A stretch of 64,000 bases of DNA. Source: Luteibacter pinisoli (GTDB taxonomy: Bacteria; Pseudomonadota; Gammaproteobacteria; Xanthomonadales; Rhodanobacteraceae). Where the stretch lies: positions 1,302,001 to 1,366,000 of the forward strand of contig NZ_CP041046.1 in the NCBI RefSeq assembly GCF_006385595.1. Direction: 5' to 3'. Below the pieces are notes generated by a model. The model worked only from the letters and a program-made list of their open reading frames with translations. It did not search any database and was not told the DNA's origin. Positions 33,912-42,816 of this stretch are shown here, piece by piece. Numbering within the stretch: position 1 is the stretch's first letter; every line of letters begins with the position of its first letter. The translations under genes and the position numbers were made by a program.

Positions 33912-35716
33912 CGGCGTCAAACACCGTTTCACGGCCAACGGCCGGGATCTGGCCTGGAATGTTGCTTGCACTATTCGTCATTTCGGCTGTCATCGCCGCG
34001 CTAACCCCGCCATTTAGCGCGCCCGACGAATTCGACCACATCCAGCGCGCCTACATGATTGGCCAGGGGCAACTCTTGCTTCATTCCGTGCACGGTTCGC
34101 CCTCCGGTGGTGCGGTCGACACCGGTATGCTCGAATTCATGGACGTATTTGGAGCTTTACCCCATCACAAGGACCAGAAAATCTCTGCCACTGAACTGGC
34201 CCGTGCGGGCGCAATCCGCTGGGCGGGCAAAGATACGTTCGTGGCCCCCGCACCGACGGCGTATTACTTTCCCGCCTTGTACGCGCCGGAGGCCGTCGCG
34301 CTATCGGTAAGCAAGGGATTGGGTTTGTCGGTCAGCAGTTCGTACCAACTGGCGCGGCTGGCCGCGTTGGTGAGCTGCATTCTGCTCCTGTCACTTGCGT
34401 GCCGAATTTACCCGCCGCCGGCGGCGATGCTGGCGATCCTCGCGCTTCCTATGAATCTGTTCCTCGTCGCATCGCCCACGCTCGACGGCATGGCGACTTC
34501 GGTGGCTGCTCTATGCCTGGCCACATTCATGCGGCTTTCCACCGAGCGGGGTGCTGCTCCGCGATGGGTGTTTTGGACCTTCGCCGCATCGCTCTTTCTG
34601 CTGGCCACCTGCCGTGCCAACGCCGCGCCGTTTCTCCTTCTCGCCTTCGCCGTGTGGTGGTTCCTGCGTGACCGACGGAGCATGGTAGTGGCGGTCGCGC
34701 TCAGCGTGCTGGTCGTCACCTGGACGCTGTTGACCATCAGGACGACGGTCTATCCGCCTGGGCCCCACAGTATTGACCATGGGATGAGGCTCGCGTCTTA
34801 TCTGATTCATCCGTTTTCATTCTTTGAAAAGCTTTACGCAACGCTTGCGAATCCCGACATGCGCGGGTTTTATTTTTCCTCATTTATCGGGACGCTTGGC
34901 TGGCTGGATACCTCACTCTCGGCCTCGACTTACGCCATTTTCGGCGTTCTTCTTCTGATTGCGGCAGCGTTTTCGTTCTCGCCGGACGACAACCGCGAGC
35001 AGCGCACTGCTCGCGTCCTCCTCGTTATTTGCGCCATTGGCATGGTCCTCATGACCTACCTTGCCATGCTGGTGCAGTGGACCGCGGGTGATTCGCCGAT
35101 TATCCGGGGTGTCCAGGGGCGCTACTTCACGATTCCCGCGCTTGCTCTGGCTTTTGCCATCGGCGCCGGTAGAACCGATCGTTTCAGCGCACTGAATCGA
35201 GTTGCAATTGGTGCCGCAGCCGTCATCTTGTTGATTGCTACGTTCGTAACCCCGCAGGCATTGGCGGCGCGCTACCTCACGCAAGACATGCCAGCAGGTG
35301 ACGCGCTTCGCCCCGCGCTCGTCTTGACACCGCAGCTGAGCAAGGGTGGATCGCTCGCGGTCATGTTAAGCGCGGAGCAAGCAGCACAGCCAGCAGAGCT
35401 TTCCAGCATCGATGTTGGCTTTGGAAGGGGTGGCCTAATTCCTTCCGGTAATGCAGAGCTGCGTGCGTGGACGCGCGACGGGCAGGTGACTCTACGGCCG
35501 TTTGTTCTGTCGTCCCTGGCCGACAATCAGTACTATCACTTCGCACTCGAGGGCAAGCGATATGTAGGTATGGAGATTGTTTCGAGTGATGGCGATGGGG
35601 TGGGCATCTGGAATGTTCGCCTTGGGGATGCCGTGCAGATGGCTTGCGTCGTTGCCACGGATACTTCGGGACACACGACGACGACAACGGGCTGTCCGGC
35701 CGGGGTCGCGCGGTGA
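33908..35716 (+). CDS. DUF2142 polytopic membrane protein, probable GT-C transferase
   Basis: 602 aa, with about 11-12 membrane helices and a periplasmic C-terminal region of about 140 residues (from near 460). The first periplasmic loop carries TPPFSAPDEFDHIQRAYMI, the hallmark Asp-Glu-containing loop of DUF2142 proteins, matching the position of catalytic acids in GT-C enzymes. The C-terminal part (LSKGGSLAVMLSAEQ...) looks beta-rich and may recognise the acceptor. As third gene of a coupled GT2-SMR-DUF2142 run, it is the best candidate to transfer the flipped sugar onto a periplasmic acceptor such as O-antigen or pilin. This is inferred from context. Confidence 0.83.
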   Translation: MTASNTVSRPTAGIWPGMLLALFVISAVIAALTPPFSAPDEFDHIQRAYMIGQGQLLLHSVHGSPSGGAVDTGMLEFMDVFGALPHHKDQKISATELARAGAIRWAGKDTFVAPAPTAYYFPALYAPEAVALSVSKGLGLSVSSSYQLARLAALVSCILLLSLACRIYPPPAAMLAILALPMNLFLVASPTLDGMATSVAALCLATFMRLSTERGAAPRWVFWTFAASLFLLATCRANAAPFLLLAFAVWWFLRDRRSMVVAVALSVLVVTWTLLTIRTTVYPPGPHSIDHGMRLASYLIHPFSFFEKLYATLANPDMRGFYFSSFIGTLGWLDTSLSASTYAIFGVLLLIAAAFSFSPDDNREQRTARVLLVICAIGMVLMTYLAMLVQWTAGDSPIIRGVQGRYFTIPALALAFAIGAGRTDRFSALNRVAIGAAAVILLIATFVTPQALAARYLTQDMPAGDALRPALVLTPQLSKGGSLAVMLSAEQAAQPAELSSIDVGFGRGGLIPSGNAELRAWTRDGQVTLRPFVLSSLADNQYYHFALEGKRYVGMEIVSSDGDGVGIWNVRLGDAVQMACVVATDTSGHTTTTTGCPAGVAR

Positions 35717-35744
35717 CAGACTGCGATATACGACCGGTGAAGTG

Positions 35745-36134
35745 ATGGCTGCTTTGCGAGAACAAGAGGTAGCTGCCGTTTGTTCGCTATCGGCGGATGA
35801 GCGCGTTGACTACTTCATTAAGAGAGCCGTGGGTTATGAAGAGGTCTGGGGCATAAAGGAAGACGGCTGGAAACTGTCGGAGAATTCATCCGGTCTGAAG
35901 GTTTTTCAGGTGTGGCCCTTTGACGATTACGCCCAGCTTTGCTGTGTCGGCGAATGGGCGAGATGCGTGCCCGCATCAATGCCTCTTGACCTGTTCCTGG
36001 ACACCTTTATTCCGAATCTGAACGAGCAGCGGATGGCTGTAGGGGTGTTTTATACGCCTACGGACGCAGGCGTGCTGATGCCGCCCTATGATCTCGCAAA
36101 GCGACTGCGAGACTACGAAGATGAGTGGTACTAG
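35745..36134 (+). CDS. DUF2750 family protein
   Basis: 129 aa from ATG 35745 (28 bases after the DUF2142 stop); upstream in-frame residues are a shadow. The protein resembles DUF2750: RVDYFIKRAVGYEEVWGIKEDGW, a central VWPFDDYAQLC, and PLDLFLDTFIPNLNEQRMAVGVFYT, ending with DLAKRLRDYEDEWY. It is soluble, acidic and without a signal. Function of the family is unknown. Likely carried with the glycan cassette only by position. Confidence 0.75.
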   Translation: MAALREQEVAAVCSLSADERVDYFIKRAVGYEEVWGIKEDGWKLSENSSGLKVFQVWPFDDYAQLCCVGEWARCVPASMPLDLFLDTFIPNLNEQRMAVGVFYTPTDAGVLMPPYDLAKRLRDYEDEWY

Positions 36135-36173
36135 CGTCGCGAAGGTCGCCGTAGTCGGCGGCGAGAGTTCGGC

Positions 36174-36580
36174 TTAGTCGTGCAAGCCGCTCCGCCACGA
36201 ATGCGGCGTCCTCCCCGCAACCCGCTGGAACACCGTCGTAAAGTGCGCCTGCGTCCGAAAGCCCACCTCCATCGCAATATCAATCAGCGACCGGTTTCCC
36301 TCGGCCAGCAGGTCCTTCGCCCGCTCGATGCGACACAGCTGCAGGTAATCATGCGGCTTGTGCCCTGTATCAGGGGCGTGCCGGCGGGAAGCGGGCCTGC
36401 GTAGAGTGGCTGGCCACCACGTGCGCATCGATTGGGGTCGTCGCGCTGGGGCCGTCGATCGGTGGGGATGCCCAACGCGACGCCACCACGGGCTCGCTGC
36501 TCCCGGACGGCAAGCGCGGCACGTGCCAGGCCTGCTCTTGGTGCTCCATGAGATCCTCTGGTTCGCCAGCCAAATGGGGG
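36174..36580 (-). pseudogene. Decayed duplicate of the neighbouring AraC-family regulator
   Basis: The 3' part (36174-36360) matches 37867-38060 almost base for base and encodes the DNA-binding end HKPHDYLQLCRIERAKDLL...RTPHSW. After CGGCTTGTGCC the copy jumps: the next bases match 38500-38545, so about 440 bases of the full gene are missing, and a second gap of about 40-50 bases removes the equivalent of 38545-38585. The rest (to about 36580) matches the region encoding the N-terminus, but the start codon is lost. It cannot make a functional regulator. Confidence 0.85.
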
Positions 36581-36695
36581 GCGTCGCGTAGGCGAAGTCC
36601 TACAGACCAGTCACCGCCGGTTCGCTAAAATCTGCGAATCGCTCCGCGTTTCACGCGTCGGGCATGAAGGGTATGGCTCTCAGGGGGGAGTGGCT

Positions 36696-37223
36696 GTGAC
36701 GGGTGGCATGACGAATATGGGCATTTCGGCGTATCGCTGGCTTATCGGCGTCATTGTGTTGGCTATTGGCCTGGCGGCCGTGATGACGTATCTCGCCTCG
36801 GTAAACGCACGCGCGTGGGCGAATCTGACGGGACTCGTGAACGCCGTGCCCGTCCCTGCACGCTTCCGGGCCACGGGCTCGGATTTTCCCGATCTCACGG
36901 CGATCTACTTCTTGTGGGCCTCCCCTGTTTTCCCGGCATCGCTAGCCGCGGTCGTGACGCACTTCTGGAGGCCGGACGATGGCGATACGCGCGCGCACCG
37001 TCCCGACGACTTCGAGGTGAAGATGGGCTTCGGCAGCCTTTTCATGATCGCCTTTGGGGGTGCCACGCTGTGGGCGATGGACGGGGAAGAAGTGTTGGGC
37101 ATGCCCGTCGGCACGCAGTTACCCCAGCTCCTCGTGCTCGGCTGGATCCCCTTTGCCATCGGTGGTTGCCTGATGGGGATGGGCGTTATCGGCCTGCGCC
37201 GCGTTTTTGCGCCCCTCAGCTAA
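36696..37223 (+). CDS. Four-helix membrane protein of unknown function (paralogue 1)
   Basis: 175 aa from GTG 36696, which has GGGGAG about 5 bases upstream; ATG 36708 is possible but lacks a site. Four hydrophobic segments (about 10-32, 75-97, 112-128, 140-165). It aligns with the next gene: YLASVNARAW near helix 1, NAVPVPARFRATGSDFPDLTAIYFLWASPVFPA, and GWIPFAIGGCLMGMGVIGL at the end. No known family is recognised. It lies between the AraC pseudogene and the second paralogue. TAAAAT at 36626-36631 is a possible -10. Confidence 0.72.
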   Translation: MTGGMTNMGISAYRWLIGVIVLAIGLAAVMTYLASVNARAWANLTGLVNAVPVPARFRATGSDFPDLTAIYFLWASPVFPASLAAVVTHFWRPDDGDTRAHRPDDFEVKMGFGSLFMIAFGGATLWAMDGEEVLGMPVGTQLPQLLVLGWIPFAIGGCLMGMGVIGLRRVFAPLS

Positions 37224-37234
37224 CTGTGAGAAAT

Positions 37235-37801
37235 ATGGACGCCAATGAACGGATACAACCACATCAGGCAGTTAGCTTGACCACAAAAATCACCTGCATA
37301 AAGTGGTGCATGGCACTGTTCGTGCTCGTGGCGCTTGTCTCCGCCTCACTTACCTATATGGCATCCAACGACCGAGCACTCTGCGAAAGGCTGCTTACCT
37401 GGGTGCGTGCAATGTCATTTGTGCCTGCGCGTCGCTGGGCAAGTGAGTCAAGCTATCAGGAGCTTTCCGAGATCTACTATTTCTTCGTCTGCCCCGCGTT
37501 CATTGCGATGTTCGTGGCCGTGTGTCTTAAGTTCGGATTCCCTGTTGTTAACAAGTTCGGTTCCGACTTCACGGCTGCCAGGCGCGTCAAATCCGGCCTG
37601 GCGTCATTGTTCCTGCTGGGACTGTCCCTGCTTTTCCTGGCAAATGAACGCGGCGGCGATATTCGCGTTTTTCACTTTGGGACTTCCTTCCAAACACTTC
37701 TGCTCTTCGGCTGGATTATCTTTGCGCTCACGGGCATTCTCTCGGCGCTGGCTATCCTTGGGCTAATTGAGTGCGTCACCTTCCGCAAGAAAGTGGTATG
37801 A
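37235..37801 (+). CDS. Four-helix membrane protein of unknown function (paralogue 2)
   Basis: 188 aa, starting 12 bases after the first paralogue. Longer ORFs in this frame run back into the first gene and are shadows. Helices lie near 24-42, 80-98, 118-134 and 150-175. The shared landmarks with paralogue 1 are TYMASNDRA, RAMSFVPARRWASESSYQELSEIYYFFVCPAFIA, and GWIIFALTGILSALAILGL. The loops differ, and codon use is more AT-tolerant than in paralogue 1. Not recognised by family; membrane location and pairing with paralogue 1 are all that can be said. Confidence 0.72.
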   Translation: MDANERIQPHQAVSLTTKITCIKWCMALFVLVALVSASLTYMASNDRALCERLLTWVRAMSFVPARRWASESSYQELSEIYYFFVCPAFIAMFVAVCLKFGFPVVNKFGSDFTAARRVKSGLASLFLLGLSLLFLANERGGDIRVFHFGTSFQTLLLFGWIIFALTGILSALAILGLIECVTFRKKVV

Positions 37802-37866
37802 ATCGATAGCAGCAATGGAAGTGCTGGCCGCGGACTGAGCCGCGCATTCGCGCGGGTCACGTCACC

Positions 37867-38763
37867 CTAATCCCGCAACTCCACCCGCCAAGAATGCGGC
37901 GTCCTCCCCGCAAACCGCTTGAACACCGTCGTGAAGTGCGCCTGCGTGCGGAACCCCACCTCCATCGCAATATCAATCAGCGACCGGTTTCCCTCGGCCA
38001 GCAGGTCCTTCGCCCTCTCAATGCGGCATAGCTGCAGGTAATCATGCGGCTTGTGCCCCGTGGCCGCGCGGAACTTCGCGGCGAAGTGCATGGGCGACAG
38101 GCCCGCGGCGCGAGCGATATCCGCCAGGGTGATCGGCTTGTCGAGATTGGCGTGGACGTAATGGCTCACCCGGGCGAGCCGCCAGTTCTGCAGGCTGACG
38201 CGTCGCTGTGCGCCACTCCATCGGGCGCCTTCCGTGCACAGGTGGCGCAGGCGCGCGACGATCGGTTTGCCAAGGGTCTCCGCGCACCCCGCCATGCAGC
38301 CGGCTTCGTGCGTGGCAAGCAAGGCACGCGCGAGCGTTTCGATGGCCTCATCGCGATACATACCCGCCAGCGCCGGTGCCGTGGCGATCTCGCCGGGAGC
38401 GATCCCGTGCGCCGCGACGAATCCGTTATGCATGGACAGGTGCAGGGTGTCGACCGGTTCCAGGAACGCGGCGGTGATTTCCTGCCTCGGCGTGGTCACC
38501 AGGGCCGTGCCGGCGGGAAGGGGGCCTGCGTAGAGCGGCTCGCCATCCACGTGAAGAACTCCGCGGGTGGGGCGAAGAAAGATGGCCACCACATGTGCAT
38601 CGGGTGGGGTCATCGCGCTGAGGCCGTCGATCGCCGGGGATACCCATCGCGATGCCACGACCGGCTCGCTGCGCCCGGCCTGCAGGCGCGGCACACGCCA
38701 GGCCAGCTCCCGGTGTACCACGGGATTCCCTGGTTCCCCTGTCGCCATGATGCGAATCGACAC
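37867..38763 (-). CDS. AraC/XylS-family transcriptional regulator
   Basis: 298 aa from GTG 38763, which has GGGAG about 8 bases upstream. Residues 1-170 form a cupin-like sensory domain (GEPLYAGPLPAGTALVTTPRQ). Residues about 195-298 form the twin helix-turn-helix: LDKPITLADIARAAGLSPMHFAAKFRAATGHKPHDYLQ, then RSLIDIAMEVGFRTQAHFTTVFKRFAGRTPHSWR. A typical one-component activator with no identifiable ligand. It is convergent with the four-helix membrane genes and divides from the copper operon. A damaged duplicate lies at 36174-36580. Confidence 0.92.
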   Translation of the reverse strand: MSIRIMATGEPGNPVVHRELAWRVPRLQAGRSEPVVASRWVSPAIDGLSAMTPPDAHVVAIFLRPTRGVLHVDGEPLYAGPLPAGTALVTTPRQEITAAFLEPVDTLHLSMHNGFVAAHGIAPGEIATAPALAGMYRDEAIETLARALLATHEAGCMAGCAETLGKPIVARLRHLCTEGARWSGAQRRVSLQNWRLARVSHYVHANLDKPITLADIARAAGLSPMHFAAKFRAATGHKPHDYLQLCRIERAKDLLAEGNRSLIDIAMEVGFRTQAHFTTVFKRFAGRTPHSWRVELRD

Positions 38764-38863
38764 GGCTGCTCTCCCGATGCAGAACCGGTGACCCCCTTTG
38801 GCGCTCCGCGCACTGCCTGAATACTAGGCACCGATTCGACGTATTCGCAATATTCCGTTGGCA

Positions 38864-39241
38864 TTAGGGGGCCGGCCAGCGCAACCCCTGCCAGCAGGCG
38901 GCGTCCAGGCGGATGGTCGGGCCGCCCGGATTGATCAGCAGGCCCCAATCCCGGGGTAAACCGGCCACCAGCCACCACAGCTCGGTCTGCCAGGGCCAGT
39001 AGCCCCGGTGCTGGGCGGCGTCCTTGCGGGCCAGGGCCTGGGTGGAGAAGACGACCAGGCAGGAGGGCCCGCGCGCCGTCGACACCAGGGGCGTCGCCAC
39101 CGTCGGGTGCGTGCCGTTGATCAGGATCAGGCCTTCGCTGGCATACAGCGTGCGCTGGAAATCCTCGACGGCCACGCGGCGAGCGCGTACGTCGAGGACA
39201 GCCCGGTGAAATGCCGTCAGGGCCCGGCGTGACGATGTCAT
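38864..39241 (-). CDS. SseB-like domain protein
   Basis: 125 aa, cytoplasmic, no signal. The LYASEGLILINGTHPT, GPSCLVVFST and LINPGGPTIRLD segments resemble the N-terminal domain of SseB (enhanced serine sensitivity) proteins, in which a short beta-rich fold ends in NPGG. The match is by pattern only. It is last in the copper-type operon, 24 bases after the EF-hand gene, but may have its own role. Confidence 0.55.
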   Translation of the reverse strand: MTSSRRALTAFHRAVLDVRARRVAVEDFQRTLYASEGLILINGTHPTVATPLVSTARGPSCLVVFSTQALARKDAAQHRGYWPWQTELWWLVAGLPRDWGLLINPGGPTIRLDAACWQGLRWPAP

Positions 39242-39265
39242 CGGTGGCGCCGCAGCGGCAAGGCG

Positions 39266-39544
39266 TCAATGCGTGACCGACACGTAGTCGTCGTACTCCT
39301 TCTGGTTGAGCTTGCCATCGTGGTCCATGTCGGCTTCGTCCCAATGGCTCTTCAGGCCTTCCAGCTTCGGGTACTTCTTTTCGAGCGCAGGGGTGATGAT
39401 GTCGCGATCAATCATCTTGCTGCTTCCGGCGAGGGACTTGAACGACGGATAGCTCTTGTCGCCGTCAGCCAGCGCAAGCGTGCTGAACGAGGCGGCGCCG
39501 ACCAGCGCGAGGGTGAGCAGGGTGAGGCGCGGTGAGATGGACAT
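39266..39544 (-). CDS. Secreted single EF-hand protein
   Basis: 92 aa. A Sec signal peptide (residues 1-27, ending LALADG) leads to a mature protein of about 66 residues. One EF-hand-like loop, DMDHDGKLNQKE (near residues 71-82), has Asp/Asp/Asp/Lys/Asn/Glu at the ligand positions, consistent with Ca2+ binding. EF-hands usually come in pairs, so it may dimerise. It lies in the copper-type operon between the SCO1 and SseB-like genes. Confidence 0.75.
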   Translation of the reverse strand: MSISPRLTLLTLALVGAASFSTLALADGDKSYPSFKSLAGSSKMIDRDIITPALEKKYPKLEGLKSHWDEADMDHDGKLNQKEYDDYVSVTH

Positions 39545-39595
39545 GGGAGGCTCCTGTGCATGGATGGCAGCCGGCGCAGCCGGCCAGGGATGGCG

Positions 39596-40147
39596 CTAGC
39601 GATGCGCCTTCAGGGTGGCCGCGACGCGCGCGGCGACGTCCTGTTCGGGGACCTTGCGGCCGAAGTGGTCGAGCAGGGTGCCTTCGGGGCCGACGAGGTA
39701 AAGCACGGTGGAATGGTCCATGAGGTAACTGCCGTTCGCCGGCACCTTGTTGAAATACACGTGGTAGGCGTCAGTCACCTGCCGGATCTGGTCGGCCGAT
39801 CCGGTCAGGCCGACGACGTCGGGGCCAAACGCGCGGACGTAAGCCTTCATCCGCGCCGCGGTATCACGCTCGGGATCGATCGTGACGAAGACGGGCGTGA
39901 CGTCCACGCCCGTGGCCTCGCGCACGCTGCGCGCCACCTGCACGACCTTGGCCACGTCCACCGGGCAGATGTCCGGGCATGAGGTGTAGCCGAAGTACAT
40001 CAGCAGCGGCTTGCCGCGATAGGTCCGGTCGCTGACAGCGTGGCCGTCCTGGTCCACCAGATGGAACGGGCCGCCGACATCCGGCGTGGCCGCCGGTGTA
40101 TCCGGCATCGCCGCGAGAAGGCCGAGGAAGACGAGCCAGCGCGTCAT
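39596..40147 (-). CDS. SCO1/SenC copper-binding thioredoxin-like protein
   Basis: 183 aa periplasmic protein with a signal peptide. The thioredoxin fold carries the Cu site: TSCPDICP (CxxxC, near residue 56) and the distal His in MDHSTVLYLV (near residue 143). SCO1 proteins deliver copper to the CuA site of cytochrome oxidase or act as thiol-redox factors. The start codon overlaps the stop of the outer-membrane protein gene by one base, so it is co-expressed with the multicopper oxidase. Confidence 0.93.
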   Translation of the reverse strand: MTRWLVFLGLLAAMPDTPAATPDVGGPFHLVDQDGHAVSDRTYRGKPLLMYFGYTSCPDICPVDVAKVVQVARSVREATGVDVTPVFVTIDPERDTAARMKAYVRAFGPDVVGLTGSADQIRQVTDAYHVYFNKVPANGSYLMDHSTVLYLVGPEGTLLDHFGRKVPEQDVAARVAATLKAHR

Positions 40148-41274
40148 CAGAAGGCCCCGTTCAGCACGACCTGCACGACAAGCAGGTTGGATGTTTCTCC
40201 CGCCTGCCTCGACCGGCCACCCGATAGACCGACATCGATAAGCCCGGTGAGGTGGTACACCACGCTCGCCTCGGTGAGGTACTCCGTGCTGCTCGGCGAG
40301 CCTGCCGGTGAGATATGCCGGTTGGTGTGGGTCAGGCCCCAGGCGAGGCGTCCGGTATCCAGCGTGAGTGAGGTGGTGAGGTAGGTCGTGTCGAATCCCG
40401 GCTGTCCGTTCTCGTTGTGCGTGCGGACGTATTCGACGAAGGGCACGATGTCGACGTAGCGCGCGGCCAGCGTCGGCAGAAGCTGCGTCGTGGGCTCGAA
40501 GGGAATCAGGTAACGCACGGACGCCGTGCGCGATTGTTCGTTCGCCGCCATGGGATTCGCGGCGTTGGTATCGCCCTTGTGGTTGGCCATGTAGCCCAGC
40601 TGCACCTCGATGTAGGGTAGCGACGCGGGTGCACGCCAGTTGAGCACGGCAGCCACGTTGTTCGGCTTGCCGGTATTCGTCGCGCCACCGTCGGAACGGC
40701 GCGCCTGCGTGGAAGGACGGAAATACGCCCGGCTCAGGACAGATGTATCCGCCGCGTACACGCTGATGCTCGGCGCCAGCGTACCCAGGGTGTACGAGGA
40801 GAATCGCCGCGCGTAGCTCGCTCCGATCACCCCGCCCAGCGCATAGGGCGCGACGAAATCGCCCGTATACAGGCCCGGCGCCGCACTCTGCGCACGCCCG
40901 AATGGCAGGTCAAGCTTGCCCAGCCGCCAGGTATCGAATTCATCCTGGTGGTACCAGTTGAGGTCGGCGACCTGAAGCCCACTTCCGCCGAGCCAGCGCC
41001 GCTCGCCCGGGCGGGCAGAGGTCACCGGGCTGATTTCCGTGCTCAGCCAGATCTCGTTGTTCGGGTTGAAGCGGAAATGCAGGTCGTTGGTGATGTCGAA
41101 GTAGCCGTCCGTCGTGACCTTGTTGGACTGGTCCTGCGCTTTCAGTCCGCTGAAGTCGTACTGTATGGCGGTACCGTAATCGATGCCGAAGCCGGGGTAG
41201 CGCCCGGACGAGGCCTGCGCAACCCCGCACGCACAGAGTGCGCAGGTCACCGCCAGCGCGTGGCGGGCCTTCAC
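40147..41274 (-). CDS. Outer-membrane beta-barrel protein
   Basis: 375 aa. Signal peptide at residues 1-22 (GVAQA). The rest alternates as in a beta-barrel: IDYGTAIQYDF, WRLGKLDLPFGRAQ, LGYMANHKGD, YLTEASVVYHLTGLIDVGLSGG, ending in the C-terminal aromatic residue Phe required for BAM insertion. The family is not clear, but it resembles porin-like barrels. It is coupled to the multicopper oxidase gene by a 4-base overlap, so a role in copper or metal passage across the outer membrane (CopB-like) is possible. There is no Met/His-rich repeat as in CopB. Confidence 0.75.
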   Translation of the reverse strand: MKARHALAVTCALCACGVAQASSGRYPGFGIDYGTAIQYDFSGLKAQDQSNKVTTDGYFDITNDLHFRFNPNNEIWLSTEISPVTSARPGERRWLGGSGLQVADLNWYHQDEFDTWRLGKLDLPFGRAQSAAPGLYTGDFVAPYALGGVIGASYARRFSSYTLGTLAPSISVYAADTSVLSRAYFRPSTQARRSDGGATNTGKPNNVAAVLNWRAPASLPYIEVQLGYMANHKGDTNAANPMAANEQSRTASVRYLIPFEPTTQLLPTLAARYVDIVPFVEYVRTHNENGQPGFDTTYLTTSLTLDTGRLAWGLTHTNRHISPAGSPSSTEYLTEASVVYHLTGLIDVGLSGGRSRQAGETSNLLVVQVVLNGAF

Positions 41275-42815
41275 GGCGCGCCGCCCAGCGGCCGCGCATT
41301 CGCCGGCGCCGTCTTGTCGATGGCGTCGCGCCCCGTGTTACGCAGGTAGGCGCAGGTCTGGTTGTCGCCGTAGATGCCACCAAGCGGTTCCAGCTTCACG
41401 GCTTCAGCATAGTCCGCCGGGCGCACCACCTGGATCACCTGCATCATGCCGCCGTCTTCGTGCTCCATGATGTGACAGTGGTAGACGAACTTGCCGAGAA
41501 TCACCGGATCCGTGAACGGAATCCGCAGCGTGATCGAGCCGAGTGCAGGGATGAAGACGTTGTCGCGGTAACCGATGAAGTCCACCGGCTTGCCGTTGAT
41601 TTTCGTCACCTGGAAGTCGAGCTGGTGGATGTGGAACTGATGCAGTTCCTGGCTGGGATTGAACAGCGTCCACTCTTCGATATCGCCCAGCTTCACCGTG
41701 GTATCCACACGGCCCGGATCGAAACGACGGCCATTGATGTAGAACGTGTTGCCATCATCCTCGGCATCCTGGAAGACGAAGCGGCGGCTGGCGGCGATCG
41801 GATCCTGGCGCAGGTCATGAATCCTTGGGTAGGCGCTGGTGATGTGTACCGTCGGCACGGCCTCGCCGGCGGAGACGAGGGTGGCCAGCGTCTGCGCGGG
41901 ATACGTGTCGCCCGCCGGGCCGGTGTTGGCGGAGCCCATCGTCATGGCGTAACGGCCGGCTGCGGGGCCGGTCACCAGGACGCTGATGCGTGCGGAGGGG
42001 CCGATAAGCATCTCGTCGGTGGTGACGTCTTTAACCACCGTATCCGCATCCTGCGAGATCACCTGGACGCGCAGGCCAGCGAGACGGATGCGAAAGTACT
42101 GGTTGGCGTCGACGTTGAAGAGGTGCCAGAGCTGCGTCTCGCCCGGCTTGATCGAAATGGTCGGTTGCAACTGCCCGTTGATGGTTCGGATGGATGGGGA
42201 TCCGGTGACGATTTCGCTGGCGAGGCGGCCGGTGAACGTCTTCTGGAAATTGCGAAGCACCAGGATGCGTTCGCGCACGGCGCGCAGTTCCGGGAACTGA
42301 TCGAGGAGGCCGTCAACGAGGATCGGGCCAGACAGGCCGCCCGACACCTGGCGCTCTGCGCCGCGATGAAAATGGCTGTGGTACCAGTACGGGCCCGGCG
42401 AGTGATCGTCCGGCAAGCGCAGTACGTACTCGCCCGTGGTATGCGGGGCGGTGTCGCGAAATATGCTGTCGCCATCGTCCAGCGGCGACACCTGCATGCC
42501 GTGGAAATGCAGGTTGGTCAGTTCGTCCATCTTGTTATCCAGCGTCAGCCGGATGGTGCCGCCCGGGCGGGTACGGATCAGCGGGGCGTCGTAGTCGCCG
42601 TTGAAGACGAGCGAGGTGTACGGCGTGTCGCCAACCATCACCCTCGTCTGCGCAGCCGTCAGCGTCAGCGTGGTGACGCCGTCGGCCCCATAGGTGAATT
42701 GCTTCGGCTCGCGCAGTTCGTCACCGGAGGGCGCACCGCGTACCGCGCTGGCCGCACAGGCGACCAGCACGATGCACAGGCACACGCGCCAGCGGTGATG
42801 CGCCGCCGTCGCCAT
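41271..42815 (-). CDS. Multicopper oxidase, periplasmic
   Basis: 514 aa three-domain laccase/CueO-type enzyme with a signal peptide. All four copper motifs are present: HFHGMQV (near residue 104), YWYHSHFHRG (near 152), LHQFHIHQLDF (near 393) and YHCHIMEHEDGGMM (near 450), covering type 1, type 2 and type 3 sites. The Met after HCHxxxH is present as the axial ligand of T1. It probably oxidises Cu(I) or phenolic substrates. It is followed by an outer-membrane barrel and SCO1. Confidence 0.93.
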   Translation of the reverse strand: MATAAHHRWRVCLCIVLVACAASAVRGAPSGDELREPKQFTYGADGVTTLTLTAAQTRVMVGDTPYTSLVFNGDYDAPLIRTRPGGTIRLTLDNKMDELTNLHFHGMQVSPLDDGDSIFRDTAPHTTGEYVLRLPDDHSPGPYWYHSHFHRGAERQVSGGLSGPILVDGLLDQFPELRAVRERILVLRNFQKTFTGRLASEIVTGSPSIRTINGQLQPTISIKPGETQLWHLFNVDANQYFRIRLAGLRVQVISQDADTVVKDVTTDEMLIGPSARISVLVTGPAAGRYAMTMGSANTGPAGDTYPAQTLATLVSAGEAVPTVHITSAYPRIHDLRQDPIAASRRFVFQDAEDDGNTFYINGRRFDPGRVDTTVKLGDIEEWTLFNPSQELHQFHIHQLDFQVTKINGKPVDFIGYRDNVFIPALGSITLRIPFTDPVILGKFVYHCHIMEHEDGGMMQVIQVVRPADYAEAVKLEPLGGIYGDNQTCAYLRNTGRDAIDKTAPANARPLGGAP

Positions 42816-42816
42816 G

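Noticed and set aside
36815..37234. Long in-frame extension upstream of the second four-helix protein
   Set aside because: It overlaps the first paralogue in another frame, with no membrane or family features; the ATG at 37235 fits the paralogy.
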